From: an uncultured Pelagibacteraceae bacterium
GTDB lineage: Bacteria > Pseudomonadota > Alphaproteobacteria > Pelagibacterales > Pelagibacteraceae
NCBI GenBank assembly: GCA_902544135.1
Contig: CACCBF010000009.1
Coordinates: 1-36,573 of the forward strand
Length of the DNA: 36,573 nucleotides
Direction: 5' to 3'
Position numbers and translations under genes: made by a program
Notes under the pieces: generated by a model
Told to the model about the DNA's origin: nothing
What the model saw: the letters and a program-made list of their open reading frames with translations, nothing else
Database searches by the model: none
Part shown: piece after piece, positions 35,822 through 36,573 of the stretch
Layout: the number at the start of each line of letters is the position of its first letter
How positions within the stretch are numbered: position 1 is the first letter of the stretch

Positions 35822-36573
35822 TTAATTCGACTTTTCTAGCAAAAAATTTGTCGTATAATTTATTGAATTGACTGAATTTCTTTTAATATTGTATTCAACA
35901 TCATTTATTTCTATGATCAAATTTTTTAATGTTTTAATTGACCATAAATTTATTTGATCTTTGATGATGTTTTTTTCTTTCCAAAAGATAGGTGGTTTTG
36001 CATTATCTATTGTTTCATTAATATCTTTATTTAGATGAAATTGAACAACAAGATTTAGCAGACTTTTTGTTTTTTTAAGTAATGTTCGAATAATAACAAT
36101 GCAATCTTCATTTGAAAAAATATTACTATTTAAAATAGTAAACAATTTTTTTTGATTTTTTACTAAACAGCTATTTATCAATTCATTTATGCTATGGTTT
36201 TCCGATAGATTAATTAAGTTGAAAATTTCTTCATTATTGATTTTTTTTTTATCTCTTGAATATAAATCAATTTTTTCTATTTCATTTAAAAGGTTTTTTC
36301 TGTCGTTTGCACATTTGTTTATTAAAATACTAACGCACTCATTTGATATCAAAATTTTTTTTTCTTTTAAAGACCGTTGAGCAATTTTAAAAAGTGTATC
36401 AAAGTTATCTGGATAAAATGCAATAGATGCTAATTGTGTTTTTGATTTTTCAAAAAAGTTTCTCAATTTTGATTTTTTTTCCAAAGCTTCTGAATTTAGT
36501 ATAAACAAGGTATCATCTATATTCTTAGTAATTAATTCTTCGATAACAATAGTTATTTTATCTGTGCATCTAT
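35822..36573 (-). CDS. holA: DNA polymerase III delta subunit, 5' end beyond the window
   Basis: HolA is the clamp-loader delta subunit. The minus-strand frame is open to the window edge (at least 250 codons), so the gene is cut off at its 5' end; a start at 36508 would require a TTG and split the L-F-I-L-N-S-E-A-L-E-K strand. Visible features are L-F-I-L-N-S, S-K-L-R-N-F-F near residue 18-24 of the 36508 frame, the helical N-D-R-K-N-L-L-N-E-I-E-K segment and a C-terminal helical bundle. The parA-parB-holA order is typical of alphaproteobacteria and supports the identification. Confidence 0.85.
   Translation of the reverse strand, partial: RCTDKITIVIEELITKNIDDTLFILNSEALEKKSKLRNFFEKSKTQLASIAFYPDNFDTLFKIAQRSLKEKKILISNECVSILINKCANDRKNLLNEIEKIDLYSRDKKKINNEEIFNLINLSENHSINELINSCLVKNQKKLFTILNSNIFSNEDCIVIIRTLLKKTKSLLNLVVQFHLNKDINETIDNAKPPIFWKEKNIIKDQINLWSIKTLKNLIIEINDVEYNIKRNSVNSINYTTNFLLEKSN

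Noticed and set aside
1..36573. CRISPR arrays, prophage or transposon modules
   Set aside because: No regularly spaced repeats, transposase or integrase-like proteins, or phage structural genes were seen in any frame with support.

Overview
The window is a gene-dense, very AT-rich stretch of an alphaproteobacterial chromosome. Short intergenic gaps, many 1-17 base gene overlaps, poly-A/T-rich coding sequence with Lys/Ile/Asn-biased proteins, and an alphaproteobacterial gene order suggest a streamlined marine SAR11-type (Pelagibacterales) organism. That assignment comes from gene content and composition, not from a database search.

Layout. (1) 1-2400: tail of an upstream gene, a short leader region, then a two-gene sodium:solute symporter unit (DUF4212 small subunit plus large subunit with an EF-hand-like loop), closed by an intrinsic terminator. 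(2) 2434-6632: YggT-like membrane protein, rpe, a heparinase II/III-family protein and purH on the + strand. (3) 6633-7128: pterin carbinolamine dehydratase and tRNA-Gly(GCC) on the - strand. (4) 7129-12134: LON-domain protein, methyltransferase, UbiH-type hydroxylase, ftsK, lolA. (5) 12141-16310: a minus-strand histidine cluster hisB-hisH-hisA-hisF-hisE followed by a small secreted or anchored protein, a HIT protein and a GNAT protein. (6) 16403-18291: hslVU, divergent from the his cluster, with a heat-shock-like promoter. (7) 18286-21022: sulfotransferase, Smr, Tim44-like, FxsA, SecB. (8) 21015-24451: dnaQ, coaE, aroE, maf and ppsR, all on the - strand. (9) 24452-24712: a 261-base intergenic region with DnaA-box-like sites and inverted repeats between ppsR and hemE, the position of the origin in Caulobacter and its relatives; I call it oriC. 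(10) 24713-35819: hemE, hemH, hemJ, rho, an O-GlcNAc-transferase-like protein, mnmE (one frameshift), mnmG, rsmG with an embedded perfect parS site, parA and parB, all on the + strand. (11) 35822 to the end: the 3' part of holA on the - strand.

How it fits together. The genes closest to the proposed origin point away from it on both sides, as expected for co-orientation with replication. The origin lies about 9 kb from parS and about 9.5-11 kb from parA/parB, so replication initiation and centromere segregation are next to each other. ppsR, dnaQ, coaE, maf and the heme genes form the usual alphaproteobacterial origin neighbourhood. The his cluster and hslVU share a short divergent control region whose -35 elements overlap.

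Points most worth a second look: the oriC call, the parS site inside rsmG, the mnmE frameshift at a run of seven A's (error, pseudogene or slippage), the EF-hand-like loop in the symporter, the palindrome just before rho, and the shared hisB/hslV promoter region. I saw no insertion sequence, phage module, CRISPR array or obvious new defence system.
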